A stretch of 10,935 nucleotides of DNA from Pseudomonadota bacterium (GCA_023399375.1 JAEWPX010000125.1:1-10935); one strand, 5' to 3'. Counted from the first letter of the stretch, positions 1-6,803 are shown. Program-made: numbers and translations. The notes: generated by a model not told the origin, from the letters alone.

Positions 1-869
1 ATGGCGGCGAACTGGCCGGAATCGTTGTTGTCCTTGACCGCGGCAAAGCCCTTGACCACGAGCTCGTTGCCGCACACGAAGGCCAGACGCCAGCCGGTCA
101 TGTTGTAGGCCTTGGACAGGGAGTGGATTTCCACGCCCACGTCCTTGGCACCCGGGGTGGCCAGGAAGCTCAGGGGCTTGCGGCCGTCGAAGGTCAGCGC
201 CCCGTAGGCGGCGTCGGAAACCACGATGACGCCGTTTTCCTTGGCGAAGCGCACCACTTTCTCGAAAAAGGCCGGGGTGGCGGTCGCGCCCGTGGGGTTG
301 TTGGGGTAGTTGATGTAGAGGAGCTTGGCCCGGCGACGCTGGTCCGCGGTCAGCGCGTCGAGGTCGGGCAGGAAATCGTTTTCCGCCAGAAGCGGCAGAT
401 TGACCACCTCGCCGCCCAGGCCCTTGGTGGTGGTGCCCATGACCGGGTAGCCGGGCACGGTCATGATGGTGATGTCGCCGGGGTTGATGAAGGCCAGCGG
501 CAGCAGGGCCAGGACCGGCTTGGAGCCGATGCCGTGGACCACCTCGCCTGCCGGGTCGATGCCGGCCACGCCGTAGACGTTGGCCATGTAGCGGGCGGCG
601 GCGTCCTTGAAGACTTGCACGCCGTTGTCGGTGTAGCCGCGGTTTTCGGGCTTGCGCGCCTCGGCGCACAGCACCTCGACCACCTCGGGCGCGGCCATCC
701 AGTCGGGCTCGCCCACGCCGAGGTCAATGAGCGGCACGTCGGGATGAGCGGCCAAAGCGGCCTTTTTGGCGCGCTTGATCTTCTCGAACTTGTACAGGAC
801 CGTGTCCTTGCCGAACTTGTCGCCGCCGATGCGGGCGGCGAAGAGCTGCTGAATATAGCTTTCATTCAT
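1..869 (-). CDS. dapL: LL-diaminopimelate aminotransferase, 5' part (gene runs off the window)
   Basis: PLP-dependent fold-type I aminotransferase that makes LL-diaminopimelate from tetrahydrodipicolinate in one step, for lysine and peptidoglycan synthesis in the cytoplasm. The visible 289 residues include an N-terminal segment with FGKDTVLYKFEKIKRAKK (residues 19-36), a GVGEPDW substrate-site motif (51-57), the NYPNNPTG loop (187-194) and the PLP-lysine motif SLSKAYNMTGWR (250-261), with Lys253 as the expected Schiff-base residue. About 100-120 C-terminal residues lie beyond position 1. The ATG at 867-869 is preceded by AAGGACG, a usable ribosome site. The overall pattern (ENRGYTDNG, GSKP, PGYPVMGT) fits the DapL variant found in Desulfovibrio and Verrucomicrobium rather than the plant/Chlamydia variant. 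The family is firm; that subtype is from memory. It lies downstream of dsrP but behind a terminator, so it is probably transcribed separately. Confidence 0.93.
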   Translation of the reverse strand, partial: MNESYIQQLFAARIGGDKFGKDTVLYKFEKIKRAKKAALAAHPDVPLIDLGVGEPDWMAAPEVVEVLCAEARKPENRGYTDNGVQVFKDAAARYMANVYGVAGIDPAGEVVHGIGSKPVLALLPLAFINPGDITIMTVPGYPVMGTTTKGLGGEVVNLPLLAENDFLPDLDALTADQRRRAKLLYINYPNNPTGATATPAFFEKVVRFAKENGVIVVSDAAYGALTFDGRKPLSFLATPGAKDVGVEIHSLSKAYNMTGWRLAFVCGNELVVKGFAAVKDNNDSGQFAA

Positions 870-907
870 GGAATCGGTTCGTCCTTTTGCGGCTTGAGGT
901 AGGGGTG

Positions 908-937
908 GCAGTAGCCCGGCGGCGGGTTCGCCGTCAA
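908..937 (-). promoter_or_regulatory. weak candidate promoter for dapL
   Basis: On the minus strand a TTGACG box (932-937, five of six to the sigma-70 -35 consensus) stands 18 nt from TACTGC (908-913), a poor -10. It lies between the dsrP terminator and the dapL start, where a promoter is expected and would give a short leader of about 30 nt. Only the -35 match and the position support it. Confidence 0.25.
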
Positions 938-953
938 TGGCGGGGGGCTTTGC

Positions 954-986
954 AAAAAAGGCCCGCCTCCTTGCGGAAGCGGGCCC
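954..986 (-). terminator. intrinsic terminator of the dsr operon
   Basis: Read on the minus strand, a perfect 7-bp GC stem (GGCCCGC at 960-966 pairing with GCGGGCC at 979-985) is extended, after one mismatch, by three more pairs closing a 4-nt loop. It is followed directly by six T residues (954-959 on the complement). It lies 23 nt downstream of the dsrP stop and is the only textbook Rho-independent terminator in the window. Confidence 0.88.
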
Positions 987-1008
987 TGTGTCTGCAATTG
1001 GAGCCGCG

Positions 1009-2208
1009 CTACTCGGCTTCGGCGGCCGGGGGCGGCACCATGGACAGGTTGCCGCCTTCGACTTCGACGCGCACTTCCACGGCGATCTTCCACAGCACCG
1101 TGAGCACGATGCCGCCCATGGCGAAGACCATGAGCGAGATCATGATCTCGGGCACCGTGGGGGCGTAGACCGTGACCGTCTCGAAGGGGTTAGGGGTGAA
1201 GCCGCCGATGAGCAGGCCCAGGCCCTTGTCGATCCAGGAGGCGATGACCAGCATGATGAGGCCGATAACGAGCGCCGGTGTCTTCTCCCGCACGGGCGTG
1301 GGGATAAGGAAGACAAGGCAGCCCAGACCCATGACCACCGCCGTCCACATGAACGGCACCATCATGTCGTGGCCGTCGATGCCCGTGAACAGGTACTTAA
1401 ACGGCGCGATATGCCCGGGCATGTTGCTGTAGAACGAGGTGAACACTTCCAGCAGGAAGAAGAAGATGTTCACGCACATGGCGTAGGTGATGATCACGGC
1501 CAGACGGTTGATGGCCTTCTTGCCGGGATCGAAGCCGGTCAGCCGCCGCAGGAAGAGGATGAGCAGCAGCAGGATGGCCGGACCGGAGCAGAATGCCGAG
1601 GCCAGGAAGCGGGCGGCCATGATGGCCGTCAGGAAGTAGTGACGGCCGGGCAGGCCCGCGTACAGGAAGGCCGTGACGGTGTGGATGGAGAAGGCCCAGA
1701 TGACCGACACGAACGCCAGGAACTTGCACCACTTGGGCGGCGTCATGTCGTTTTTGAAGTACTGCAGGCTCGTCCAACCCACGAGGATGTTGAGGAACAG
1801 GTAGCCGTTTAAGACGACCATGTCCCAGAACAGCATGGAATGGGGCGTGGCATTGAGCAGCACGTTCATCATCCGTTGCGGTTGGCCGATATCAACGATG
1901 ATGAAACCGAGGCACATGACCACCGCGGAGATGGCCAGGAATTCGCCCAAGATGATCATCTTGGAGAATTCCTTGTAGTGGTGGAAGTAGTAGGGCAGCA
2001 CCAGCATGACGGCCGAGGCGGCCACGCCGACCAGATAGGTGAACTGGGCGATGTAGAAGCCCCAGGACACGTCTCTGTTGAGCCCCGTGATCTTCATGCC
2101 GAAGGTCAACTGGTAGAGCCAAAAGCCCAGGCCCAGCAGCACGATCATCCCGAGGGCGATCAGCGTGCCCCAGTAGCGGGGGCTTCCCTTGAGCGCTTTT
2201 TCCAGCAT
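1009..2208 (-). CDS. dsrP: DsrMKJOP complex, NrfD/PsrC-like integral membrane subunit DsrP
   Basis: A 399-residue polytopic protein with about ten hydrophobic helices, roughly at 14-34, 49-73, 84-106, 128-150, 165-184, 196-220, 236-260, 284-302, 310-334 and 352-376, and a hydrophilic, Pro/Glu-rich cytoplasmic tail. This is the size and layout of the NrfD/PsrC family; such subunits exchange electrons with quinones without heme b. In the complex it pairs with the periplasmic ferredoxin DsrO, encoded immediately upstream. The ATG lies 8 nt after the dsrO stop, and its ribosome site overlaps that stop codon, so translation is probably coupled. It is the last gene of the operon, followed by a terminator. 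Assignment as DsrP rather than another NrfD-like protein (HmeP, TtrC) rests mainly on its place in an intact dsrMKJOP order. Confidence 0.95.
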   Translation of the reverse strand: MLEKALKGSPRYWGTLIALGMIVLLGLGFWLYQLTFGMKITGLNRDVSWGFYIAQFTYLVGVAASAVMLVLPYYFHHYKEFSKMIILGEFLAISAVVMCLGFIIVDIGQPQRMMNVLLNATPHSMLFWDMVVLNGYLFLNILVGWTSLQYFKNDMTPPKWCKFLAFVSVIWAFSIHTVTAFLYAGLPGRHYFLTAIMAARFLASAFCSGPAILLLLILFLRRLTGFDPGKKAINRLAVIITYAMCVNIFFFLLEVFTSFYSNMPGHIAPFKYLFTGIDGHDMMVPFMWTAVVMGLGCLVFLIPTPVREKTPALVIGLIMLVIASWIDKGLGLLIGGFTPNPFETVTVYAPTVPEIMISLMVFAMGGIVLTVLWKIAVEVRVEVEGGNLSMVPPPAAEAE

Positions 2209-2213
2209 GGCTT

Positions 2214-2219
2214 ACCTCA
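2214..2219 (-). promoter_or_regulatory. ribosome binding site of dsrP overlapping the dsrO stop codon
   Basis: Minus-strand TGAGGT combines the dsrO stop codon TGA with a GAGGT Shine-Dalgarno core, 5 nt before the dsrP ATG. Ribosomes ending dsrO would sit on the dsrP site, which fits stoichiometric synthesis of the DsrO/DsrP pair. Confidence 0.7.
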
Positions 2220-2993
2220 CAGAATGTAGTACACGCTCGGCGAGGTGCCGGCGTCCGGTTTGCGGCGGATGGCGAAGTGCTCGCGCAGGACCTTGCGGAC
2301 ATCGGAGTTCTCGTCGGCCAGATCGCCGAAGACGAGGGCTCCGCCGGCAGCTTCCACGCACATGGGCATCTTGCCGATGGCCAAGCGCTCGGCGCAGAAG
2401 TTGCATTTTTCCACGACGCCGCGCATGCGGGTGGGGAAATGCGGGTTGAAGTGCTTGATGAAGGGGCGCGGGTCCTGGAAGTTGAAGCTGCGCGCGCCGA
2501 AGGGGCAGCCGGCCATGCAGTAGCGGCAGCCGATGCAGCGGTGGAAGTCCATCATGACGATGCCGTCCGGCCGCTGGAAGGTGGCCTGGGTCGGGCAGAC
2601 CTTCACGCACATGGGCGTTTCGCACTGGTTGCACAGGAGCGGAAACTCCCGGTGCTCGACTTCCTCGGACAGGTAGTGGCCGTGCTCGGTCGGGAAGCCT
2701 TCCTCGAAGGATGCGCCCCAGAACCACTTGATGTTCTTGTTGCCGGGGATGTCCGGCACGTTGTGCTCGGTGTGGCAGGCCGTGCGGCACTTCTCGATGA
2801 GCTCGGGGGTCATCTTGGCCGAGAAGATGGCCATGCCCCAGTGCTTGGCCTTGAGGCCTTCCTCGAAATTGGCCACCCCGGGCAGCGGACCGGCGTGAGC
2901 CGGGGCGTCGCCCAGGAAGCCGAGACGACCGGCGCCGACGCCGATGGCGGACACGGCGGCCAGTTTCAGGAACTCTCGTCTGGTGTTCTTCAT
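2217..2993 (-). CDS. dsrO: DsrMKJOP complex, periplasmic Tat-exported ferredoxin subunit DsrO
   Basis: A 258-residue iron-sulfur protein of the DmsB/NrfC type. The N-terminus TRREFLK (residues 4-10), a short hydrophobic stretch and AHA (32-34) form a Tat signal with likely cleavage after Ala34. Thirteen cysteines are visible: 69 and 73; 121, 124, 129, 133; 153, 156, 159, 163; 197, 200, 212. The two central blocks are complete four-Cys motifs. The first lacks its first two cysteines and the last lacks its fourth. By the crossed ligation known in this family, one cluster site is lost and three [4Fe-4S] clusters remain (inference). It passes electrons between the hemes of DsrJ and the membrane subunit DsrP. 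The ATG at 2991-2993 has AAGGGGA seven nt upstream; a 42-nt gap separates it from dsrJ. Confidence 0.95.
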   Translation of the reverse strand: MKNTRREFLKLAAVSAIGVGAGRLGFLGDAPAHAGPLPGVANFEEGLKAKHWGMAIFSAKMTPELIEKCRTACHTEHNVPDIPGNKNIKWFWGASFEEGFPTEHGHYLSEEVEHREFPLLCNQCETPMCVKVCPTQATFQRPDGIVMMDFHRCIGCRYCMAGCPFGARSFNFQDPRPFIKHFNPHFPTRMRGVVEKCNFCAERLAIGKMPMCVEAAGGALVFGDLADENSDVRKVLREHFAIRRKPDAGTSPSVYYIL

Positions 2994-3035
2994 GATGTGG
3001 TCCCCTTGAGTGGAGGTGTCACCGGGCGCGCCGGC

Positions 3036-3455
3036 CTAGTGTCCGCCCGCTTCGCCGTTTTCGGCGAGGGGAATGGGCGATTTCTGGTTCGGCGTGAGGT
3101 TGTGGCAATCCCAGCAGTAGGGGGCCACGCCAACCGTCTCGTGGCAGCGGTCACAGAACTTGGCCTTGTCCGTATGGCAGCTCATGCAGGTGTTGGTGAG
3201 GCTCTTGACGTACTTCTTGCCCTTGGAGTTGACGTAGATCCGCTCGCCGTCGCGCACGGCTTCGTTGCGCCACTCGTTTAGGATCTGCATGTGCTTGTCG
3301 CGCATGGTCTGCGCGTCTTCGATGCAGTCCTTCTGATCTTTGGGCAGTTCGGGTTTGACCTCGAAAGCCCCCTTGCCCATGTTGTAGGCGACGGGGACGA
3401 AGATGAGGGCCAGGAAGAAAATAATGCCGGGTATGATATATTTGGCATTGTACAT
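3036..3455 (-). CDS. dsrJ: DsrMKJOP complex, periplasmic triheme cytochrome c DsrJ
   Basis: A 139-residue cytochrome with an uncleaved-looking N-terminal membrane anchor (hydrophobic residues about 6-25) and three heme c motifs, CMSCH (90-94), CDRCH (101-105) and CWDCH (114-118). Length and heme number match DsrJ. A lone Cys44 in KDCIED and a His55-Met56 pair precede the hemes. In the Allochromatium vinosum DsrJ a cysteine in the corresponding region is a distal heme ligand, so Cys44 is the candidate here. The protein anchors in the inner membrane with its hemes in the periplasm, next to DsrO. Its ATG is only 3 nt past the dsrK stop, and its ribosome site is inside the end of dsrK. Confidence 0.96.
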   Translation of the reverse strand: MYNAKYIIPGIIFFLALIFVPVAYNMGKGAFEVKPELPKDQKDCIEDAQTMRDKHMQILNEWRNEAVRDGERIYVNSKGKKYVKSLTNTCMSCHTDKAKFCDRCHETVGVAPYCWDCHNLTPNQKSPIPLAENGEAGGH

Positions 3456-3458
3456 AGG

Positions 3459-5072
3459 TTATTCCTCCTCGTCCTCCATCCCCGGGAGGGGGTTTTGCCT
3501 GAGGTCGGTGGTGCGCTTTTTCTCGCCGTCGAGAATGAGCGCGTTGCCCACCAACTCATGCACGCCGGAGACGCCGACACCCGGGGCCCAGTAGTCGCAC
3601 AGCGGCGGCAGGGTGGCGCGGTCGATGGCGCAAATGCAGGCCAGGTTGTTGACGCCGTGGCGATCGCGCACATACTTGACCGCGTTGCCTCGGGGCAGGC
3701 CGCCGCGAAGGCGCGTTTCCGTGAACTCTTCGTTGTTGAGGCCCGCGCCGCCGCCGCAGCAGAAGGTCTGCTCGCGGATGGTGTTTTCGGGCATTTCGTA
3801 GAACTGGCGGCAAACGTTTTTCAGGATGTAGCGCGGCTCGTCCAGCAGGCCCATGCCGCGGGCGGTGTTGCAGGAATCGTGGTAGGTGGTGACGAAGTTG
3901 TCGTTGCGGGACGGGTCGAGCTTGAGCTTGCCGTTCTTGATGAGGTCGGCCGTGAACTCGCAGATGTGCAGCATCTTGGTGCCGGCGGCGGCGTCGAACT
4001 TGGTGCCGGTGATCGGCGAGACCGGGGTCTCCAGGAAGTCGGCCGGGCCGTTCATGGTCAGCATGTACTGGTTGATGACGCGCCACATGTGGCCGCACTC
4101 GCCGCCGAGGATCCACTTGACGCCCAGGCGCTTGGCCTCGGCGTACATCTTGGCGTTGAGCTTCTTCATCATCTTGTCCGAGGTGAAAAGGCCGAAGTTG
4201 CCGCCCTCGGACGCGTACGTGCTCCAGGTGTAATCCAGTCCGAGGTAATCGAACAGGATCATGTAGCCCATGTAGGTGTAGATGCCCGGGTCGGCGAAGA
4301 TGTCGCCGGAGGGCGTGATGAAAAGGATCTCGCAGCCCTTCTTGTTGACGTTGGGCCGGATGCGCTTGCCGGTGATCTCCTCGATGTCGTCGAGGAGGAA
4401 GTCCATCATGTCCTTGTAGGCATGGGGCTGGATGCCGAGGTGGTTGCCGGTGCGGTTGCAGTTGGCGGCCGGCTCGAGAATCCAGTTGATGTTGCAGCCC
4501 ACTTCGTGCAGGAGCTCGCGCGCCATCATGGTGATCTCGGCGGTGTCGATGCCGTAGGGGCAGAAAAGCGAGCAGCGCCGGCATTCCGTGCACTGGTAGA
4601 AGTACATGAACCATTCCTTGATCACGTCTTCTTCCAGCTTGCGCGCGCCGGCCAGCTTGCCGAGCGCCTTGGCCGCGGCCGAGAACTCGCCCCGGTAGAT
4701 GGAGCGCAAAAGTTCCGCGCGCAGCACCGGCATGTTCTTCGGGTCGCCGCCGCCGATGAAGAAGTGGCACTTGTCGGCGCAGGCGCCGCAGCGCACGCAC
4801 ACGTCCATGAAGATCTTGAGCGAGCGGTACTTCTTGAGCTTCTCGCGGAACTTCTCCATGACGATGCGCTGCCAGTCGGGCGGCAGCTGCCAGTCGTCGT
4901 CCATGGGGTTCCAGACGCGGGGATTGGGCATGCCGAGGTACTTGAGGATGTCGGGCTTGCCCGGATAACTGAAATTGCCCGGACGAAACGCGGTCTTGGA
5001 ATCCATCCAGGATTTGACCGGCGTCGTATAGTTGATCTTGATAAGTTCTTCCGGTGGCGGATACTTGGCCAT
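3459..5072 (-). CDS. dsrK: DsrMKJOP complex, cytoplasmic HdrD-like iron-sulfur subunit DsrK
   Basis: A 537-residue protein related to the HdrD subunit of heterodisulfide reductase. It has two ferredoxin motifs: Cys92/95/98/102 (CVRCGACADKC) and Cys161/164/167/171 (CTECRRCSLFC). The C-terminal CCG domain has Cys401, Cys438-Cys439-Gly and Cys479-Ile-Cys481, the expected ligands of a non-cubane [4Fe-4S] cluster that reduces the DsrC trisulfide. The last pair is spaced CxC rather than the CxxC of HdrB/HdrD. The preceding CCG-like repeat (about 247-330) is degenerate, with Glu-Gly-Gly at 289-291 where a CCG would fall. No signal peptide or membrane helix is seen, so it faces the cytoplasm and docks on DsrM. 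The acidic tail EDEEE doubles as the dsrJ ribosome site. The ATG at 5070-5072 has GAGGAG five nt upstream. Confidence 0.96.
   Translation of the reverse strand: MAKYPPPEELIKINYTTPVKSWMDSKTAFRPGNFSYPGKPDILKYLGMPNPRVWNPMDDDWQLPPDWQRIVMEKFREKLKKYRSLKIFMDVCVRCGACADKCHFFIGGGDPKNMPVLRAELLRSIYRGEFSAAAKALGKLAGARKLEEDVIKEWFMYFYQCTECRRCSLFCPYGIDTAEITMMARELLHEVGCNINWILEPAANCNRTGNHLGIQPHAYKDMMDFLLDDIEEITGKRIRPNVNKKGCEILFITPSGDIFADPGIYTYMGYMILFDYLGLDYTWSTYASEGGNFGLFTSDKMMKKLNAKMYAEAKRLGVKWILGGECGHMWRVINQYMLTMNGPADFLETPVSPITGTKFDAAAGTKMLHICEFTADLIKNGKLKLDPSRNDNFVTTYHDSCNTARGMGLLDEPRYILKNVCRQFYEMPENTIREQTFCCGGGAGLNNEEFTETRLRGGLPRGNAVKYVRDRHGVNNLACICAIDRATLPPLCDYWAPGVGVSGVHELVGNALILDGEKKRTTDLRQNPLPGMEDEEE
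3464..3469 (-). promoter_or_regulatory. ribosome binding site of dsrJ inside the dsrK tail
   Basis: Minus-strand AGGAGG, the full Shine-Dalgarno core, is formed by the Glu codons at the DsrK C-terminus. It lies 8 nt before the dsrJ ATG, the optimum spacing, and the dsrK TAA falls between the two. This supports both the dsrJ start and coupled translation. Confidence 0.8.
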
Positions 5073-5121
5073 GGTCGCTCCTCGCTTCTCTACCAGGATG
5101 ATGATTTAGGTTGCGGCCCGC

Positions 5122-6123
5122 TTAGGCCTCTTTTTCCACAGGGAGTCCGGCTTCGATCATCTTCTCGCGGAAGTCGTCCTCGTAGGCCTCGTACGAATGG
5201 GGCTTCACGGTCGGGTCGTTCCACGGATTGACCCACATGGCGCGGCGGCTCATGTTCGGCACGACGCGGGTGGGCGAGAGGAAGACGCCGCCCATGTGCA
5301 TGAGCTTGGAGAAGGGGAAGTAGATGAAAAGCGCGCACACCAGGGTGAGGTGGACGTAGACCGAGGGGTCGATCGCTTCCTTGGGCAGGTGGGGGTGCAG
5401 GGTGACGAGCCCCATGGCCAGTTCCTTGACCGCGATGACGTCCACCTTGACCACGTAGCGCATCCAGATGCCGGAAAGCGCGATGGCGATGATGAGAAGC
5501 AGCGGAAAGTAATCCTGCATCAGCGAGATGTAGCGGACCTTGCCGTCGAAGACGCGGCGGGCCAGCAGGAAGAACAGGCCGAGCAAGATCAACGCGTCGG
5601 TCTGGTACAGCACCGGCAGGCCGATCTGCAGGATGGAGTCGAAAAACTCCGTGACGTGCACGGCCCAGGGCACCGGCGCGAGAAAAAAGCGCAGGTGCCG
5701 GATGAGGATGACCAGAAAGCAATAGTGAAAGATGAGCGCGAACAGCCACAGGGACTTCTCGGAGCTGTACCCCACCTTGGGGCCTTCCTGCTGCAGCTTC
5801 ACCGTCGTGTTGCGGAAAAGCGAACGGAAGGTCAGCACCTCGAAAACCATGCGCATGACGACCCCTTTGTTGTCATAGGGGTTGTCCCAAGGGCTGTTCT
5901 TGATCCAGGGCAGCGATTTCTGCTGGCCGCCGGTGGTGGGGATGCAAAACGGCACCGGGCTCTTGGCCCAATCCACGATGCGCAGGACGAATCCCACCAT
6001 GAACACGATGATCGCGATGTACGGGAGCACGATCCCGAACAACGCCCCCATCCCCATCCCGGCGCCCAGCCACGGGATGACGATGAGCGCCAGGACTGCG
6101 AGTAAGGAATAAAACGCTGCCAT
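5122..6123 (-). CDS. dsrM: DsrMKJOP complex, NarI-like cytochrome b membrane subunit DsrM
   Basis: A 333-residue membrane protein related to the gamma subunit of nitrate reductase (NarI) and HdrE. Hydrophobic helices are visible near 5-25, 27-50, 125-147, 170-188, 204-222 and 256-273. Candidate axial heme b ligands are His133 or His143 in the first core helix and His258 and His276 at the ends of the last one, a spacing typical of diheme NarI-type proteins; which residues bind heme is inference. It oxidises or reduces menaquinone and passes electrons to DsrK, encoded 49 nt downstream. The soluble C-terminus from about residue 282 is cytoplasmic by analogy. Two purine-rich stretches, GAGGTG and GAGGG, precede the ATG at 6121-6123. 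The upstream RsbRD-N-like gene ends 38 nt away, consistent with one transcript. Confidence 0.95.
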   Translation of the reverse strand: MAAFYSLLAVLALIVIPWLGAGMGMGALFGIVLPYIAIIVFMVGFVLRIVDWAKSPVPFCIPTTGGQQKSLPWIKNSPWDNPYDNKGVVMRMVFEVLTFRSLFRNTTVKLQQEGPKVGYSSEKSLWLFALIFHYCFLVILIRHLRFFLAPVPWAVHVTEFFDSILQIGLPVLYQTDALILLGLFFLLARRVFDGKVRYISLMQDYFPLLLIIAIALSGIWMRYVVKVDVIAVKELAMGLVTLHPHLPKEAIDPSVYVHLTLVCALFIYFPFSKLMHMGGVFLSPTRVVPNMSRRAMWVNPWNDPTVKPHSYEAYEDDFREKMIEAGLPVEKEA

Positions 6124-6161
6124 GTACCCTCACCTCGTTAAAGGTTTGCCCGAAACGCGCC

Positions 6162-6701
6162 TCACGGTTCCTCTCCCTCGGCGGAGAAGTCGCAGACGAG
6201 GTTGGCCCGCTTGAGGAGCCGGTCATATTGTTTCCTGATCTGGGTGATCCGCAGTTCGGCGATCTTCGCCCGGCATTGGCAGTAGATGTCGAACGCGAGC
6301 AGGGCCAGAACGTCGATGGCCGATTCCAACGCGAGCAGTTCCACGAACAGGTCGTGCTCGACCACTTTTTCCCACAACGTTTCGCGCACGGCCTTCTTGA
6401 GCAGGTAGACGAACGCCGTGGCCTGGGACGGGGCGAAATCCTGCACGGCCCGCACCCGCACGATCTCGTCGAGCATGGGGGCGAAGACCTCGGCCCGGGG
6501 GCATTCGCCGCACCCGGCCAGGGCCACCACGATGCCCCGCATGCCGGCCTCGAACTTATGCCGCACGGGATTGGCGAACGGATCGTCCTTTTTCTTCCAC
6601 AATACCGCCGTATTTTCGGCGTACGTGTCCATGACCAGGTCGAACCATCGGTCGAGGATGGCCTTCTGCTCAAGGACCAGGAAATCCGCCAGTTTGAGCA
6701 T
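6162..6701 (-). CDS. RsbRD N-terminal-domain-like protein at the head of the dsr operon
   Basis: A 179-residue soluble, mostly helical protein without signal peptide or membrane helix. LADFLVLEQKAILDRWFDLV (4-23) and a helix-rich middle with RVRAVQDFAPSQATAF (82-97) resemble the RsbRD_N domain (PF14361), a globin-like sensor fold known from stressosome RsbR proteins. No STAS domain or kinase is fused to it. Five cysteines are present: Cys64 and Cys67 as CxxC, Cys141 and Cys143 as CxC, and Cys170; redox or metal sensing is possible but unproven. I chose the ATG at 6699-6701 because it has AAAAGGA eight nt upstream. An in-frame GTG at 6720-6722 would add seven residues but has no ribosome site. 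It is 38 nt from dsrM and probably co-transcribed, so a role in regulating or assembling DsrMKJOP is a context-based guess. The family call is from pattern memory, not a search. Confidence 0.8.
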   Translation of the reverse strand: MLKLADFLVLEQKAILDRWFDLVMDTYAENTAVLWKKKDDPFANPVRHKFEAGMRGIVVALAGCGECPRAEVFAPMLDEIVRVRAVQDFAPSQATAFVYLLKKAVRETLWEKVVEHDLFVELLALESAIDVLALLAFDIYCQCRAKIAELRITQIRKQYDRLLKRANLVCDFSAEGEEP

Positions 6702-6709
6702 GAAAAAAG

Positions 6710-6716
6710 TCCTTTT
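6710..6716 (-). promoter_or_regulatory. ribosome binding site that fixes the start of the RsbRD-N-like gene
   Basis: Minus-strand AAAAGGA lies 8 nt before the ATG at 6701, whereas the upstream GTG at 6722 has nothing comparable. It sits between the two candidate starts, so it favours the shorter protein. Confidence 0.65.
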
Positions 6717-6789
6717 CTTCACAATCGCTTAACAGGCTGATTCCTTATCAGAAAAGCACAAATTGTAAAGGTCGGACTGCCGCGGGAAG

Positions 6790-6803
6790 GGGCTTGCAAC
6801 CCC
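6790..6803. repeat. near-palindromic 14-bp element, operator candidate
   Basis: GGGCTTGCAACCCC is symmetric about TTGCAA: the six central bases and the outer GGG/CCC pair, and one base pair is mismatched on each side of the core. It lies near the middle of the divergent region, about 90-100 bp upstream of the dsr-side start and 64 bp upstream of the winged-helix gene. It could bind a dimeric regulator; only its symmetry and position support this. Confidence 0.3.

Noticed and set aside
123..902. 259-codon open frame on the plus strand
   Set aside because: It is antisense to dapL and in register with its codons; the low use of TTA/CTA/TCA codons in GC-rich DNA keeps such frames open.
937..1812. 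291-codon open frame on the plus strand
   Set aside because: It lies antisense to dsrP and across the terminator; its His/Asp/Glu-rich text has no fold-like pattern.
3291..5231. 646-codon open frame on the plus strand
   Set aside because: It is antisense to dsrK and dsrJ, which have clear cofactor motifs. Its Val/Ala/Gly/His/Asp-rich composition is what the complement of GC-biased codons gives.
6702..6722. GTG start adding seven residues to the RsbRD-N-like protein
   Set aside because: There is no ribosome site ahead of it, while the ATG at 6701 has AAAAGGA at the right distance.
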